A DNA stretch of 64,000 nucleotides from positions 15,768,702 through 15,832,701 of the forward strand of contig CM019716.1 in NCBI GenBank assembly GCA_009760885.1, given 5' to 3'. Below are positions 11,623 to 23,374 of this stretch, piece after piece (the stretch's first letter is position 1; every line of letters begins with the position of its first letter). Origin of the DNA: Achatina immaculata. Lineage: Eukaryota > Mollusca > Gastropoda > Stylommatophora > Achatinidae. A program made the position numbers and the translations under genes. The notes below the pieces were generated by a model. That model did no database searches, had not been told where the DNA came from, and saw only the letters and a program-made list of their open reading frames with translations.

Positions 11623-13500
11623 ATTGATTGATCTTTATTTCAAAAAGGCTAAGAATTGGGCACACAGGCCCGTCTGACATTCTGCCCTTTATCATACATC
11701 TTTCACTCTATTCCAGACATTCTACAAATATGCTGTTCATATAACAAACATAACAAACATTGAAGCTGAGAGACATAAAATAAAATATAACATTTACGTT
11801 TCGCTCTTAAACATTCACTCAGTACAGAAGTAATTACATACATTATAAATGACTATCTACTAAACAAAATTTTCGGGACTATTCAGAAAACAATTAATTG
11901 TATTCGGTGTCTGTAAGAGCAGCTTAAGATAACTTTTAAGTGTTATAATTCATGTTTATAATCATGCCATTATTTTTGCTCCATCCAATTAAATTGTATA
12001 ACTCGACCTGAAGAGTTGATTCTAGATTAACACAATCGTAGTCACTGGTGTAGACTGTGCAATCATCGGCAAAAAGGTCACAAGAAGAGTGTTTAAGATG
12101 AAGTGGAAGATCACTGATATAGATAGCAAACAGCAACGGGCCTAGAATAGAACCTTGCGGAACACCAGTGTCAACTTTAGCAGAATTTGATAGAGAATTG
12201 TTGAAGAATACTACCTGTTGTCTGTCTGAAAGAAACGATGCACTTCATTTTATTAGGTCAGGGTGCAGTCTATAAGTCTTTATTTTTCTTACAAGAATAT
12301 CGTGGTCAATCATATCAAATGCCTTTTTAAAGTCGACAAAGATGGCACCACATAGTCTGTCGTCATTTATATTTACTCATTTTGGTAAGAGCTGTGTGGC
12401 AGGAATGATTGGGTCTAAAGCCTTACTGACTGTCTATGAGTAAATTGTTCTCTTGCATGTGTCGTAATTTTGTGTATGTGTTTTTCGAGTGGTTTTGATA
12501 ATGACGATAATATGGATATTGGTTTATAGTTGGTAAGATTGTTAGATGAGCCAGATTTAAAGCGAGGATACACCTTAGGAGAAGAGCTGGAGAGACAAAA
12601 AGCCTTGTGAAAAAGATAAGAGAGAGACAATGTACTTTCATAGGACATGCAATGAGAAGAGGGGGCATTGAAAATATTATAACAACAGGAAAAATAGAAG
12701 GAAGAAGATCAAGAGGAAGACCAAGAGAAATGATACTGGACAGTCTGATGGGATGGTGTGAGAGGAGATCACCAACTGAGCTGATGGCCTGCATGAAGGA
12801 TCGTGTACTCTGGAGAAGCATAATAGCAAACGCCAGTCGGCACAGCACATGATGATGATGATGATGATGATACACCTTAGCAGTTTTAAAAGCCTCAGGA
12901 AAATAACATTTTGCAATGCACTGGTTGTAAATATATGTTAGTGTATGTGAAATGACAGGTGCAGCATAACGTAAGATCTTATTACTAATATCATCAAGCC
13001 CAGCTGTATTGTTGTTTTTTAAGGTTAAGAGATAACTGTGAACTTCACTGACTGTTAAGAATGGAATGTGTAACTGTTTAAAATCAGTACATCTGCTGTC
13101 CAGGAATGTTTGTAGTTCATGTAAGTCGCATACAGGAGCTGATATTGATGATTTAAGAACGTTGATTTCTTCTCTGAAATGTGTACTGATATGTGCGCTA
13201 GTGTATGCACGATTGATGGCGTGAGAATCAAATTCTTTTCTTTTATTTGATAGGGTATTTATGGCTTTCCAAATTGATTTACTGTCTGATTTATTCTGTA
13301 TTAGATTCCTGAAGTAATTTTTTTTCTCTTGTCTTATTAAGTATTGAACTTTGTTTCTGAGTGAGCGGTAGGTCATAAAGTCCTTGATTTTGTGCGCCCG
13401 ATCACGTTCTCTCATGAATTGTAGTATTTCAGGTGTTATCCAAGGTGACTTCGTCTGGTGTTTTACTCTCATCTCTTTCATAGGAACATGTTTGTCTAAT
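11620..13500 (-). mobile_element. Jockey-like LINE (5'-truncated), split by another LINE
   Basis: The minus-strand reading runs from 13500 down to 11620. It contains the linker before the RT (KSPWITPEILQFMRERDRAH, RQEKKNYFRNLI), then NNNTAGLDDISNKIL, then RT motifs YKPISILSSLSKPLEK, IFVDFKKAFDMIDHDIL, VDTGVPQGSILGPLLFAIYI and FADDCTVYTSDYD. The 3' UTR ends at an AATAAA-like signal followed by (GATT/AATC)n. Stops and frameshifts occur between 12420 and 12140. The element is interrupted at 12579-12868 by a plus-strand LINE fragment, and RT motifs resume on each side. The upstream endonuclease is absent. Similar 3' ends occur at 13530, 18255 and 30230. Confidence 0.85.
12579..12868 (+). mobile_element. 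(ATG)n-tailed LINE fragment (family B), nested
   Basis: A 290-bp 5'-truncated copy of a different LINE encodes only the last ~80 codons of its reverse transcriptase (CTFIGHAMRRGGIENIITTG, then RRSRGRPREMILDSLMGW). Its stop lies inside a (GAT)n tail at 12849-12868. It is flanked by a perfect 12-bp duplication, GATACACCTTAG, at 12567-12578 and 12869-12880. The host LINE's coding sequence resumes exactly across it. Related copies lie at 57.9-59.6 kb and 59.9-60.3 kb. Confidence 0.9.
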
Positions 13501-13594
13501 AGATAGATAGATAGATAGATAGATAGAATGAATGAATGAATAATCTTTATTTTTCAAGGGTAAAGAATTGGGCACGCAGGCCCGTCTTACATTC
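13497..13594 (-). mobile_element. Second LINE 3' end next to GATA repeat, cut by gap
   Basis: A short GATA run (13500-13525) and AATG units lead into a sequence nearly identical to the 3' terminus of the LINE at 11.62 kb (TTTATTTTTCAAGGGTAAAG, then AATTGGGCACGCAGGCCCGT). The rest is lost in the assembly gap. Confidence 0.8.
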
Positions 13595-13694
13595 NNNNNN
13601 NNNNNNNNNNNNNNNNNNNNNNNNNNNNNNNNNNNNNNNNNNNNNNNNNNNNNNNNNNNNNNNNNNNNNNNNNNNNNNNNNNNNNNNNNNNNNN
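13595..13694. other. Assembly gap of 100 N
   Basis: Exactly 100 N. It separates the LINE tail on the left from the GA-rich minisatellite on the right. Confidence 0.99.
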
Positions 13695-14103
13695 GATGTA
13701 TGAACAGAAGAAGCAGAGAGAGGATACAGTGTCTGCCACGATGTATGTACAGAAGAAGGCAGAGAGAGAGAGATACAGGTCTGCCACGATGTATGACAGA
13801 AGAGAGAGAGAGGAATACAGTGTCGCCACGATGTATGTACAGAAGAAGGCAGAGAGAGAGAGAGAATACAGTGTCTGCCACGATGTATGTACAGAAGAAG
13901 GCAGAGAGAGAGAATACAGTGTCTGTCACGATGTATGAACAGAAGAAGGCAGAGAGAGAGAGAGAGAATACAGTGTCTGCCACGATGTATGAACAGAAGA
14001 AGGCAGAGAGAGAGAATACAGTGTCTGCCACGATGTATGAACAGAAGAAGGCAGAGAGAGAGAGAGAGAGAATACAGTGTCTGCCACGATGTATGAACAG
14101 AAG

Positions 14104-14142
<39 letters not shown>

Positions 14143-14229
14143 CAGTGTCTGCCACGATGTATGAACAGAAGAAGGCAGAGAGAGAGAGAGAGAGAGAATA
14201 CAGTGTCTGCCACGATGTATGAACAGAAG

Positions 14230-14270
<41 letters not shown>

Positions 14271-14853
14271 CAGTGTCTGCCACGATGTATGACAGAAGAA
14301 GGCAGAGAAGAGAGAGAGAGAGAGAGAGATACAGTGTCTGCCACGATGTTGAACAGAAGAAGACAGGAGAGAGAGAGAGAGAGAGAGAATACAGTGTCTG
14401 CACGATGTATGAACAGAAGAAGGCAGAGGAGAGAGAGAGGAGAGAGAGAGAATACAGTGTCTGCCACGATTATATGAACAGAGAAGGCAGAGAGAGAGAG
14501 AGAGAGAGAGAATACAGTGTCTGCCACGAGTGTATGAACATAAGAAGCAGAGAGAGAGAGAGAGAATACAGTGTCTGCCACGATGTATGAACAGAAGAAG
14601 GCAGAGAGAGAGAGCAGAGAGAGAGAATACAGTGTCTGGCACGATGTATGAACAGAAGAAGGCAGAGAGAGAGAGACAGAGAGAGAGAGAGAGAATACAG
14701 TGTCTGCCACGATGTATGAACAGAAGAAGGCAGAGAGAGAGAGAGAGAGAGGAATACAGTGTCTGCCACGATGTATGAACAGAAGAAGGCAGAGAGAGAG
14801 AGAGACAGAGAGAGAGAGAGAATACAGTGTCTGCCACGATGTATGAACAGAAG

Positions 14854-14900
<47 letters not shown>

Positions 14901-14929
14901 CAGTGTCTGCCACGATGTATGAACAGAAG

Positions 14930-14961
<32 letters not shown>

Positions 14962-14992
14962 ATACAGTGTCTGCCACGATGTATGAACAGTA
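13695..14992. repeat. ~60-bp minisatellite with variable (GA)n core
   Basis: About 21 units of AATACAGTGTCTGCCACGAT followed by GTATGAACAGAAGAAGGCA and a GA run of variable length (about 6-36 bp). Units near the gap (13700-13850) carry more small indels than those further right. Long open frames on both strands across this block (arginine/glutamate-rich on plus, serine/leucine-rich on minus) are repeat translations and are not called as genes. Confidence 0.95.
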
Positions 14993-15180
14993 AGTAATTA
15001 AATAGGCTGAAAAAAATGATCGCAGACACGCCTATAAGCAACGTGCTCGATGATGATATCGACGACGATGATGATGATAATTACACATAAAAGAAACTAT
15101 TACGCTTTTGAAAGCTTCAATAACTACAGGTAATCATTCTTTGTAAAAGAAGGTAAGAAAGACCATTTAAATATCCCCCC
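14993..15180. other. Non-coding spacer
   Basis: Short ATG/GAT trinucleotide run near 15048-15080. Nothing else recognised. Confidence 0.5.
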
Positions 15181-15184
15181 CCCC

Positions 15185-15605
15185 CGCAGATAACATAAAG
15201 GTATATTATCTCACAAAGGCAACACATCTTATCTCTCATAGGTAACATATTATCATACACAGGTAACATATTATTTGCCGCAGGTAACATGCACCGATAA
15301 CACATTATCTCCCGCAGATAACACATTATATCTTACAGGTAACACATTATATCTCATAGGTAACACATCTCTTACGGGTAACACATATCTCCTGCACGCA
15401 ACATACATAGGTAACATATCTCCCGCACACAGCATATTATAGGTAACACATATCTCATGGGTAAGACATTTCTTACGGGTAACATATCTCCCGCACGTAA
15501 CATACACAGGTAACACATTATCTGCCGCAGGTACCATGCACAGATAACACAATATCTCCCGCAGATAACACATATCTCTCACAAATAACATACATTTTCA
15601 GTAAC
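15185..15605. repeat. Irregular GGTAACACAT minisatellite
   Basis: Degenerate tandem units built from CAGGTAACACATTATCTCCC and variants of 14-30 bp. The minus-strand methionine-rich frames are translations of it. Confidence 0.85.
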
Positions 15606-16135
15606 ATCAACAAAATTTCAGGTAAACAGTGTCAGGAACTTACAACAAGGAAGTTCTTTGGACACTGATAACAAAGCCTGCTATGAATCCACTCACTTAG
15701 GGACTTAATCAAGTAACATTTCTTTTCAACAGATCTGAGTTCATAATACATAAAAACGTCCTGCAGCAATGCAAACCGGGGCGGACATAATCATACATAA
15801 TACAAAGGCAGAACGACACTACTTGTAACAACATAAAATTCCAGTGTCGTTTTCTTGGTCATAAATATATAGGTATTCAAAGACACAGGTGTCTCTCATA
15901 TACACGGTACAACGCGGTTACCGAAAGCTATGAGAAGTGGGGCACCCGTACTGATTTGAACGGAGTCCAAAGTTCATACAGCATAAATGAGTTGCGTGTT
16001 GTAAGGGGATATAAAGTGTAAGGCTGGGGTATGTAAGAGACTTGGTGAGAGACAGCCATCTCCAGCTGTTCCTCGGAGCATCATGAAAACTGGTGCTTTC
16101 CTAACATAAAAGTCTCTTCACCCTCCCTGGAATTA
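15606..16135. other. Non-coding, nothing recognised
   Basis: No gene-like frame or repeat that I can support. Confidence 0.5.
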
Positions 16136-16139
16136 AAGA

Positions 16140-16720
16140 GGACAGCAACAGGAGTGAACAATGGCACATACGAGAATCAGGATATAAAACAAGGAGTAAG
16201 ATAAGGATGTGTGCTGTCACCTGATCTATCCTCATTATACAATGAGAACATCAAGAGTGAATAATGACACAGATGTGTATCATGATATAAAACAAGGCGT
16301 AAGATAAGGATGTGTACTGTCACCTGATATAATCTCATTACACAACGAGAACATCACGGCTGGCATTAAAAATGTCAAAGTAATTAAAACAGGAAGCAAT
16401 AACATCAACAATATGAAATATGCGGATGACATTGTTCTAACAGCAGAAAGTGAAATCAGTCTGCAGAAACCTGTGAACAAGATTACTGAAGACAGCAATT
16501 TAAAAAAAAAAAGAGTTCTAGAACTAAACAGAAAGGAGACAGAAACAATAACATCGAAAAATAGAGTAAAATAGTGCAACTTTCTTTCAAACGGGACGAC
16601 ATTGCCACAGGTAAATAAATTCAATTACTTTGTAACGACAATAACAACAGCGTGATGGCATGCACACAGACGAAATCAAACCAGGAATAGGTCAGGCAAA
16701 ACCAGGCTTTTTTTAAATGA
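16140..16720 (+). pseudogene. LINE reverse transcriptase palm fragment
   Basis: Plus-strand broken frames give DIKQGVR-stop-GCVLSPD (normally QGVRQGCVLSP), then GIKNVKVIKTGSNNINNMKY and YADDIVLTAESEISLQ, the RT catalytic YADD box, followed by a VNKFNYF segment. The first motif block is present twice in tandem (about 16150-16250 and 16258-16350), an internal ~105-bp duplication. Stops at several points show it is dead. Confidence 0.8.
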
Positions 16721-17600
16721 CATGAAGAAGATACTAACAATCTCAGCTTCACACCCCCCCCCCCCCCCCCAACCTGCCAAAATTTTTATCTAAAACTAAA
16801 AGAAGCAGTCCCTAGTTATTTCAGTTTCCTGTAATTCATTACAGAAGCTCTTCCTTCCTGCTAATTAGATCATACCCAGCGCAATCTTGAATGTGGACAA
16901 AAATTTCATGGCATTACCAAGCGGTGAGTCAGAGTCACGCAGTGAGGTGGCTGCCTACAATAGCGGGCTGTTCTATATATCCCCAACGTGACAAAGAGCT
17001 TGAATACAGGACACCTACCGGGGTAATGATCTATATTTACAGAACGTGTAACAAGCAAAACTGTGCGGCTGATCAGTGGTGATAAGGCAGAAAGAAAAGA
17101 AAAAAAATTCCGCAGATGTGTCGTCACAATCCGAATGTGAAGTAATGGACAGTAATGGAGGGCCTTTTGTAACTAATGTCTAATGCCATAATTTTCTAAG
17201 TTCATTCGTCGTCAGACTGCACACTCCAATGCGTAACAAAGGGAGAGTATGTGGGAAGGTTGCTGTGTTATACTCACCTAAACTGTTTCGCTTATTTGGT
17301 AAGGTTTAAGCTTACAGAGAAGCGTTATAGGAAGTGAGCTGAGATCAGAAACATGTCAAGGGATTTTTAATCATTTCTTCTTTTTCTTCTTTTTTTCTTT
17401 AATGATTATTGTTATTTTCATGCCTCCAGTATTATGAAAATTGTTCTCGGGGAATGAGTCGATTAAAAATGAAAGTTTCATTTCTTCTCTCGTCATTTTT
17501 GACGGTTTGTTCCTTGATATTTCATGACATTTTAAGCAGAGACCAGAGACACGGGAGTGAAATCTGCGGGCTAAAGAGATGAGATGAGGAGAAAAGTGAT
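16721..17600. other. Non-coding, nothing recognised
   Basis: Includes a C homopolymer at about 16755-16771. The frames at 16891-17127 match nothing I know. Confidence 0.5.
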
Positions 17601-17629
17601 GAATGTGGAAGTGGATTACTGAGTGGGAA

Positions 17630-18190
17630 GGTGGAAAGAGCGAGAAAGAGAGAGGAGAGAGAGAAAGACAGAGAGTGTGTGACAGAACAACATTACTTGT
17701 AACAGAGAGAGAGTGTGTGTGTGAGAAAGAGAGAAAGAGAATGAGGGAGAGAGAGTAAGAAAAAGAGAGAGTGAGGGAAAGAGAGAGAGTGAGGGAAAGA
17801 GATAAGAGATGAGAGACAGAAAGAGTGAGAGAGAGAAAGAGACAGAAAGAGTGAGAGAAAGAGACAGAGCGAGAGAAAGCGAGAAGCGAGAGAAAGAGAA
17901 AAAGCGAAAGAAAGAGAGAGAGAAAGAGAGAATGAGATGGAGAGTGAGAGAAAGAGAGAGTGAGGGAAAGAAAGAGAGAATGAGAAAAAGATAGAAAGAA
18001 AGAGAATGAGAGAGAGAAAGAGAGAAAAATGGGAGAGTGAGAGAAAGAGAGAGTGAGGGAAAGAGAGAGGAGAAAGCGAGAGAAAGAGAGAGACGGGATA
18101 AATGGAAAGAGAGGAGAAACGACGGATAAAAAGAGAGAGGAAGTGATGTAGAGGGAGAGGGAAGGAAAGGGCAAGAGACAAGAATCAAGG
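17630..18190. repeat. Purine-rich (GAGA/GAAA) low-complexity tract
   Basis: About 550 bp of degenerate GAGA, GAAA and GTGAG repeats. The long serine/leucine-rich minus-strand frames over it are artefacts of simple sequence. Confidence 0.9.
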
Positions 18191-18249
18191 CAGACAGATA
18201 GAGAGGCTGAGGTGCATAATAGGTAGAAAGGAACGAAGAAACGAAAAAA

Positions 18250-18345
18250 AAATTATTTTCAAAGAATTGGGCACGCAGGATCGTCTACCATTCTGTCTTT
18301 CATCATACAACTTCCACTCAGTCACAGTCATTCAGCATTAAGAGA
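18250..18345 (-). mobile_element. Jockey-like LINE 3'-end fragment
   Basis: Contains AAAGAATTGGGCACGCAGGA and the following CATTCTGTCTTTCATCATAC, matching the 3' terminus of the LINE at 11.63-11.70 kb. Only about 95 bp remain. Confidence 0.75.
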
Positions 18346-18616
18346 ACAGAAGAGGGGGGAAAGGAAGAGAAGAAAAGGAAGGAGAATAATGAAATGGAAG
18401 AACAAAATGAGGACGTCTAAGTGTTAATAAGTCCGCAAAACTTCAGTTACTCGTAGATCACTGGCGCTCTACGTGAAGACACCCGTAAATTCTTCTGACG
18501 ATTTTCATTTCCGTAGCTAACGGCAAGCGCCGATTTCGTTAACTCTTTCACTTCGTGAATTAATTTCAATGTTCTGCCATCATAAATTTTGCTGGGAAAT
18601 TTTGGTAGAAAGACAC

Positions 18617-18617
<1 letters not shown>

Positions 18618-18682
<65 letters not shown>
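18618..18682. repeat. (GA)n microsatellite
   Basis: A run of about 32 GA dinucleotides, directly abutting the 3' end of the LINE fragment at 18690. Confidence 0.95.
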
Positions 18683-18683
<1 letters not shown>

Positions 18684-18689
18684 AAAGTT

Positions 18690-18885
18690 ACTTTACAATT
18701 TAATAATATGGGCTGGGCAAGAAACCACCACCACTCTCTTGCTAGTATAGGCCACGGATAAAGGCTCTCCAGTCATCCCTGTTCTTGGAATTATTCTCTG
18801 CTTCCTTCCATGTGCACCCCTTGTCTCTGAGCACTGTCATAATCTCTCTTCTCCAAGTAAATCTAGGAGAATTATTTAGACATTG
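18690..18885 (-). pseudogene. LINE ORF2 C-terminal relic
   Basis: The minus strand reads FTWRREIMTVLRDKGCTWKE, then AENNSKNRDDWRAFIRGLY and a stop, the style of C-terminus seen in endonuclease-RT LINEs (CTWxExxxxAxDRxxWRxxI). Only about 55 codons remain. Confidence 0.6.
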
Positions 18886-19660
18886 CCTAAATATCTCTCT
18901 CTCTCAGAATTGACTGGTGTAAGTGAGGAAGATCTATCAACAATGCCAGTGCTGTTCTGGAGTAAAAGGGTTAAAAACCGATCATTTCACATTGACGAGT
19001 ATGAGGGTTAATGTGATGCTGGTGTCACTGTAAACCTGGTGAGTCCTAGCTTTTAGACGGAAACTTTTGAGACAAATCGATTTTGATCAGATACTTGCTT
19101 TTACAAGAGCGAATGTGCGAAAAGTCAGTCCTCGGTAGATGCATCGATGTACACAATGTACAGGGTTTTTTTTTTTGTCCTTGCACTTAACAAACAGTTA
19201 ATTTAAAACAGCAGTTAATTTGCTTAACAAAAGTTTAAACTAAAGTAGTAGTTACTTTTTTTTAATGGCGAATTCAAGACAGCAGTTAATTTACTCAACA
19301 AAAGGCTAATTTTAAGGTAGCCGTTAATTTATCTTCTCCTGAGTTTATTTGCTAAACTTCATGTATTTACAGTAACTCATTCTGAACCTGCTACTATTTA
19401 TATCAGTGTTTCCCAGCCTTTGTTGGATCATGTCCCACCTCATCGCCTCAAAGATTTGATACCCTCCCTCCACCGCCCCCCCCACCCGTTCTGAAAAAGT
19501 ATAATAGTATAATATAAATATATTCCAAATCCACCCCCCCCCCCACCTCACTTTTCAAATTTTTTCTAACTGCCCCCCAAACAAAAAAGAAATATTCATA
19601 CTGCCCCCTCCCCCAAGCTTACGCCTATTTTGGGAAAAACTGAGTTATCTTATAACTCAT
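18886..19660. other. Non-coding, repeats of GCAGTTAATTT
   Basis: Several degenerate copies of the phrase ACAGCAGTTAATTT occur at 19195-19330. C-rich homopolymers lie at 19470-19610. No gene seen. Confidence 0.5.
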
Positions 19661-21838
19661 ATCTTATATCCATCCCGTGCCGTTAAACGTCACATAGGGC
19701 TCGCAAAGTAGTTCGCCAATTTTTCCTGTCTTCGGCGAGTCTTTCAACCTCATTAAAGGATTTTATGCCTGTTAATTTGGCCTCTCTTAATAATGTCCTC
19801 TTCAGAGTTTCACGCGGTCTGCCTCTTTTTCTTCGGCCTGTTGTGTTCCACTTGATAGCTTGTTTTGGGATTCTCTGATCATTTCTTCACATCAAATGAC
19901 CAACATATGTCCATCTCCTTTTCCTGATCACCCATGAGACTGGTTGTTGTTCAGTCATCTGTCTTATCTCTGCATTGCTCTTGAATTCATACCACTTGAT
20001 ACCAAGTATTTTCCTTAGGCATTTGTTTTCAAAAGAGTCTAATTTCTTTTCTATTTCTTTAGTTGTTTTCCAGCTTTCGCATGCATAAATGAGGGTGGAT
20101 ATTACATTTGAGTTGAACAGTCTTAACTTAGCTTTTGTGCTTATAACTTTTGAATTCCATATGTTCTCAAGATTCTTGAAGATTGACGCTGCTTTTGCAA
20201 TTCTGATCCTAACTTCCTTTCTAGTGTCACCATCCTGGTCTATGTAGCTGCCAAGGTATGCATATTGACTGACATCTTCAATATCTGTCCCTTCTATGTG
20301 TATTTTTCCATTTTGATTGAGAGGAAATTTCATTATTTGTGTTTTGTCCTTGTTAATTTCAAGTCCTATTTTGCTAGTCAGTGAAGACAGGCTAACTGTT
20401 TTTTCTTGCATGGAATTCACATTATTACTGATAAGAGTTATGTCATCAGCAAAATCAAGATCTTCTAGTTGGGTCCCATGTACCCAGTCAATACCTGTGT
20501 TACCTGTGCAGCATTTTTTCATTATGAAGTCTATTGTAATCCCAAAAAGTAAAGGAGACGGTATACATCCTTGTTTCACGCCTGTTTCAATCTGGAACCA
20601 TTCACTCATCTCTTCTTCTGTCTTGACTGCACAAAGATATCCATTGTATAAGTCCGTAATGATGTTGACAATTTTAGATGGTATTCCATATAGACATAAA
20701 ATTCTCTATAATGAATCTGTGTGTGCTATCAAATGCCTTTTTAAAATCTATGAAGTTCAGTATTAATGGTTTCTGCTTTTCAATATGTTCTTCAAGTATT
20801 ATTCTTAGAGTAAAGATCTGGTCGAGACAGCTTCTCCCTTTTCGAAATCCTGCTTGTTCTTCTCTCATTGCAGTATCCACTATATCTTTGAGTCTATTCA
20901 AAATGACCTTGCAAAATACTTTTGACACAACTGATATTAAGGTTACTCCTCTCCAGTTGTTACAGTCACTAAGGTTGCACTTTTTTGGTATTTTAACAAT
21001 GATTCCTTTCTTCCAATTAGAAGGGACCTTTTCTTCTTTCCAAATCTTGTTAAACATTCTCTGTAGTTGTCTCATGTTGTCATTATTCATAGCTTTTAGC
21101 ATTTCGGCTGTTATTTCATCTTCACCTGCAGCTTTGTTGTTAGCCATTAAATTCACTGCTGTTTCAATTTCATGCAATTTAATTTAATCTAGATTGACAT
21201 TTAGCTGTGGGGCTGGTAAGTCGGTTTCAAGGTTTAACAGTTCTTTTGGGTGTGGTCGATTAAGTATTTCTTGGAAGTGTTCAGCCCATCTTTGCTTTTG
21301 GTCTTTATTTGATGTTAATAGTGTTCCAGTTTTGCTAAGGATTGGTCTCTCTTTAGGTGTAATAGTACCTGTTAGCCTCTTCTGTATGTTATATAAAGTT
21401 TTGCTGTCTCCTGTTTTTGCTGCTTTTTCTGCCTCTTTCGCTATATTGTCTTATGTATTCTCTTTTATCCCTTCTAGCTGAACTTTTTACTTTCTTGTCT
21501 ATTTCTTTGTATTTTGCTTTCGCCAAATCTCTTTCATGATCTGTTTTTGCATTCAGCATGTCTAATTTGACTGCTCGTCTTTCATGTATATACTTCCATG
21601 TTTTATTTGATATCCATGCTTTTCTATTTGGTTTTTCCAGTCCAGCGCTTACTTTTGCTACTGTGATTATGGCTGTGCTGTAAGAATTCCATAACTCATC
21701 TATACCTATCTCCTCAACTTCACTGGGTGTTCTGGAATGATTGGCAAGTTCCTGATTGAAATTAATGTTAGTATTTTCTTCTTGTAGGCTGTGGCTGTTT
21801 ATCTTTCTGTGTACTGATTTCTTGTGTTGGCTTTTCAA
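19660..21838 (-). mobile_element. LINE with nearly complete RT (family C), degenerate
   Basis: The minus strand reads from a pre-RT linker (RKAWISNKTWKYIHERRAVK at about 21620) through NNKAAGEDEITAEMLKAM, IPKKCNLSDCNNWRGVTLIS, REEQAGFRKGRSCLDQIF and LNFIDFKKAFDSTHR. It continues with ETGVKQGCIPSPLLFGITID and LDFADDITLISNNV, then the thumb and C-terminal ACESWKTTKEIEKKL and RKILGIKWYEF, ending with RRKRGRPRETLKR and TTLRALCDV. It needs one stop read-through (near 21185) and frameshifts at about 20690 and 19890. The 3' end has an ATAAGAT-type tail. It is the best-preserved RT here. A second 3' end of the family is at 40.38 kb. Confidence 0.9.
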
Positions 21839-22127
21839 AAAGGTAAAATCCCCATTTCCATGCCATCAAGGCACACTGGGGATAGGGTGTTAGGCCCGTA
21901 TTTCCTAGGCCATCAGCACATGAAAGTGTGATGTTGTCAGTTTCACGACTGGATCCATTTACCCTTCCAATACTTCTCTGGTATCCCATTTTTTAAAGGC
22001 TGGGTGGACCACGGGGCCCTTTTGGTGTGGTGGTATCGGAAAAAAAGAAATCAATCCCCACTGCTGCTGGGACTTGAACCCGGTACCACTGGATTAGTAG
22101 ATCCAGCTCCTAACCACTCAGCCTTTA
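21836..22127 (-). mobile_element. tRNA-derived SINE (family 1)
   Basis: On the minus strand the 5' end has a tRNA-like head: GGCTGAGTGGTTAGGAGC resembles an A box and GGGTTCAAGTCCCAGCAG contains a pol III B box (GGTTCAAGTCC). A body of about 200 bp follows, ending in a TTTACCTTTTTG-rich tail that abuts the LINE at 21838. A second copy on the plus strand is at 51657. It is not a functional tRNA, because the acceptor stem and the rest of the cloverleaf are missing. Confidence 0.8.
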
Positions 22128-22850
22128 TATGAATGTAGACTGACCAAAGTTCATAGAATATTTCTTTGAATTATTCCCCTTTAATGTAAGAGAGCTAGTC
22201 AAAATGGGACGTGACTATGAAAAAAATATATGGAATGGCTGCAGTATTCTTTCATTTTTTTTTTTTTTTCAGTAGCTACATCTCTCGATTTTTTGGTTAC
22301 TTTATTGACGCACGATCATACTTGCTAAATGAACATGCATTTAATCTAGAAAACTGCGGAGGCTGCTTATTTTGTTTGTCAGACCCCAGGTTGTCGATAT
22401 CTCTTTTTACGCCTCCAAAGAAAGTTAGCAGGTGAATGGCGTATTTTCAGAAAATAAAAGGGACAGACATTCTGCCATGATAAAACCGAAGCTGAACTCC
22501 AGGCAAAAGAGACCTCTTCATCTCTGTACAAACGTAACAAGCAAGGTTCCGGTCTGGTGATCATATAAATGGCGCAGAAACTTCACACCATTTTTTTTCA
22601 TATTTTCTATTGCATTTAGTTATAAAGCTCTGAAGGTAGGAAATAAATGCCATTACATGAGTGGGGTTTTCGGTGGTAACTTTTTAAATGAGTGGATTAG
22701 GGCCCCTTTCCCCCCGGAAGATTGTTTGTAAGGACAAAATGTAAGAAGGTCTAGACTTTACTTTCTGAAAAGCATCATCATGTGACGCGTCCTTTCTAGA
22801 ACGTTGTCCCTCTCACCATCTCCCTGAATAAAATAGGGTCTTGCCCAAGT
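22128..22850. other. Non-coding, nothing recognised
   Basis: Short frames at 22211-22564 have no domain content. No repeats of note apart from T homopolymers. Confidence 0.5.
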
Positions 22851-23235
22851 TGACCAGCGTCTCGACCCCGTCACATTCAGACTTTCCGTGATGTCCTGAG
22901 TCCACCTACGGTGAGGTCGTCCCTTTTCTCTTTTGCCGGAACAATGCCTTCTACTATCAACCTCTCCCAGCTGTTGTGTGTCTTGATGTTGTCGAAGTAT
23001 CTCAACTTTCTCATGTTTATGGTGTTAACGAGCCAGTTTTCTGCGACACCTAATCCCATCAGTATTTCTATTCGATTTTCTTTCTGCCCATGATATTCTA
23101 AGTGCCCTTCTGTAAACATTTCACTTCAAAAGAGGTTATTCTCTTTTCTAGTGATTTGTTAGGTGTCCATGTTTCACATCTGTACGTTCCTAAAATGTAG
23201 TCAAATAATTTCGCAGTACTTCCACATATCTTTGA
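22775..23235 (-). pseudogene. LINE ORF2 C-terminal fragment
   Basis: The minus strand reads CETWTPNKSLEKRITSFEVK, then GVAENWLVNTINMRKLRYFD and ERLIVEGIVPAKEKRDDLTV. This is the post-RT segment of an endonuclease-RT LINE related to family A (compare its EEGWLVKRIKERKLKYFGHI). The frame changes within it. Confidence 0.75.
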
Positions 23236-23374
23236 ACAAAATGTGAGGGAATGGCTATCAGAAATATCTAGTAATAATGTGATAGGGGCTGGTATGAAAT
23301 TGTTAAACAGTGTAAATTATGTGCGATGTTTGGAGCAAAAAGATGACAATGGCTGTGGCTTCAAACTACCAGTC

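Noticed and set aside
12423..13481. A single 352-codon minus-strand frame
   Set aside because: Only the part above 12880 is LINE coding sequence. The rest reads backwards through the nested LINE and its (ATG)n tail, giving the His run.
13429..15041. Several long open frames (up to 476 codons) across 13.4-15.0 kb on both strands
   Set aside because: They translate a ~60-bp GA-rich minisatellite and in two cases read through an assembly gap.
20317..21481. Plus-strand frames of 95-169 codons
   Set aside because: They are antisense shadows of the minus-strand LINE reverse transcriptase.
22040..22127. A tRNA gene on the minus strand
   Set aside because: A and B boxes are present but no complete cloverleaf or acceptor stem, and the body continues into a SINE seen again at 51.66 kb.
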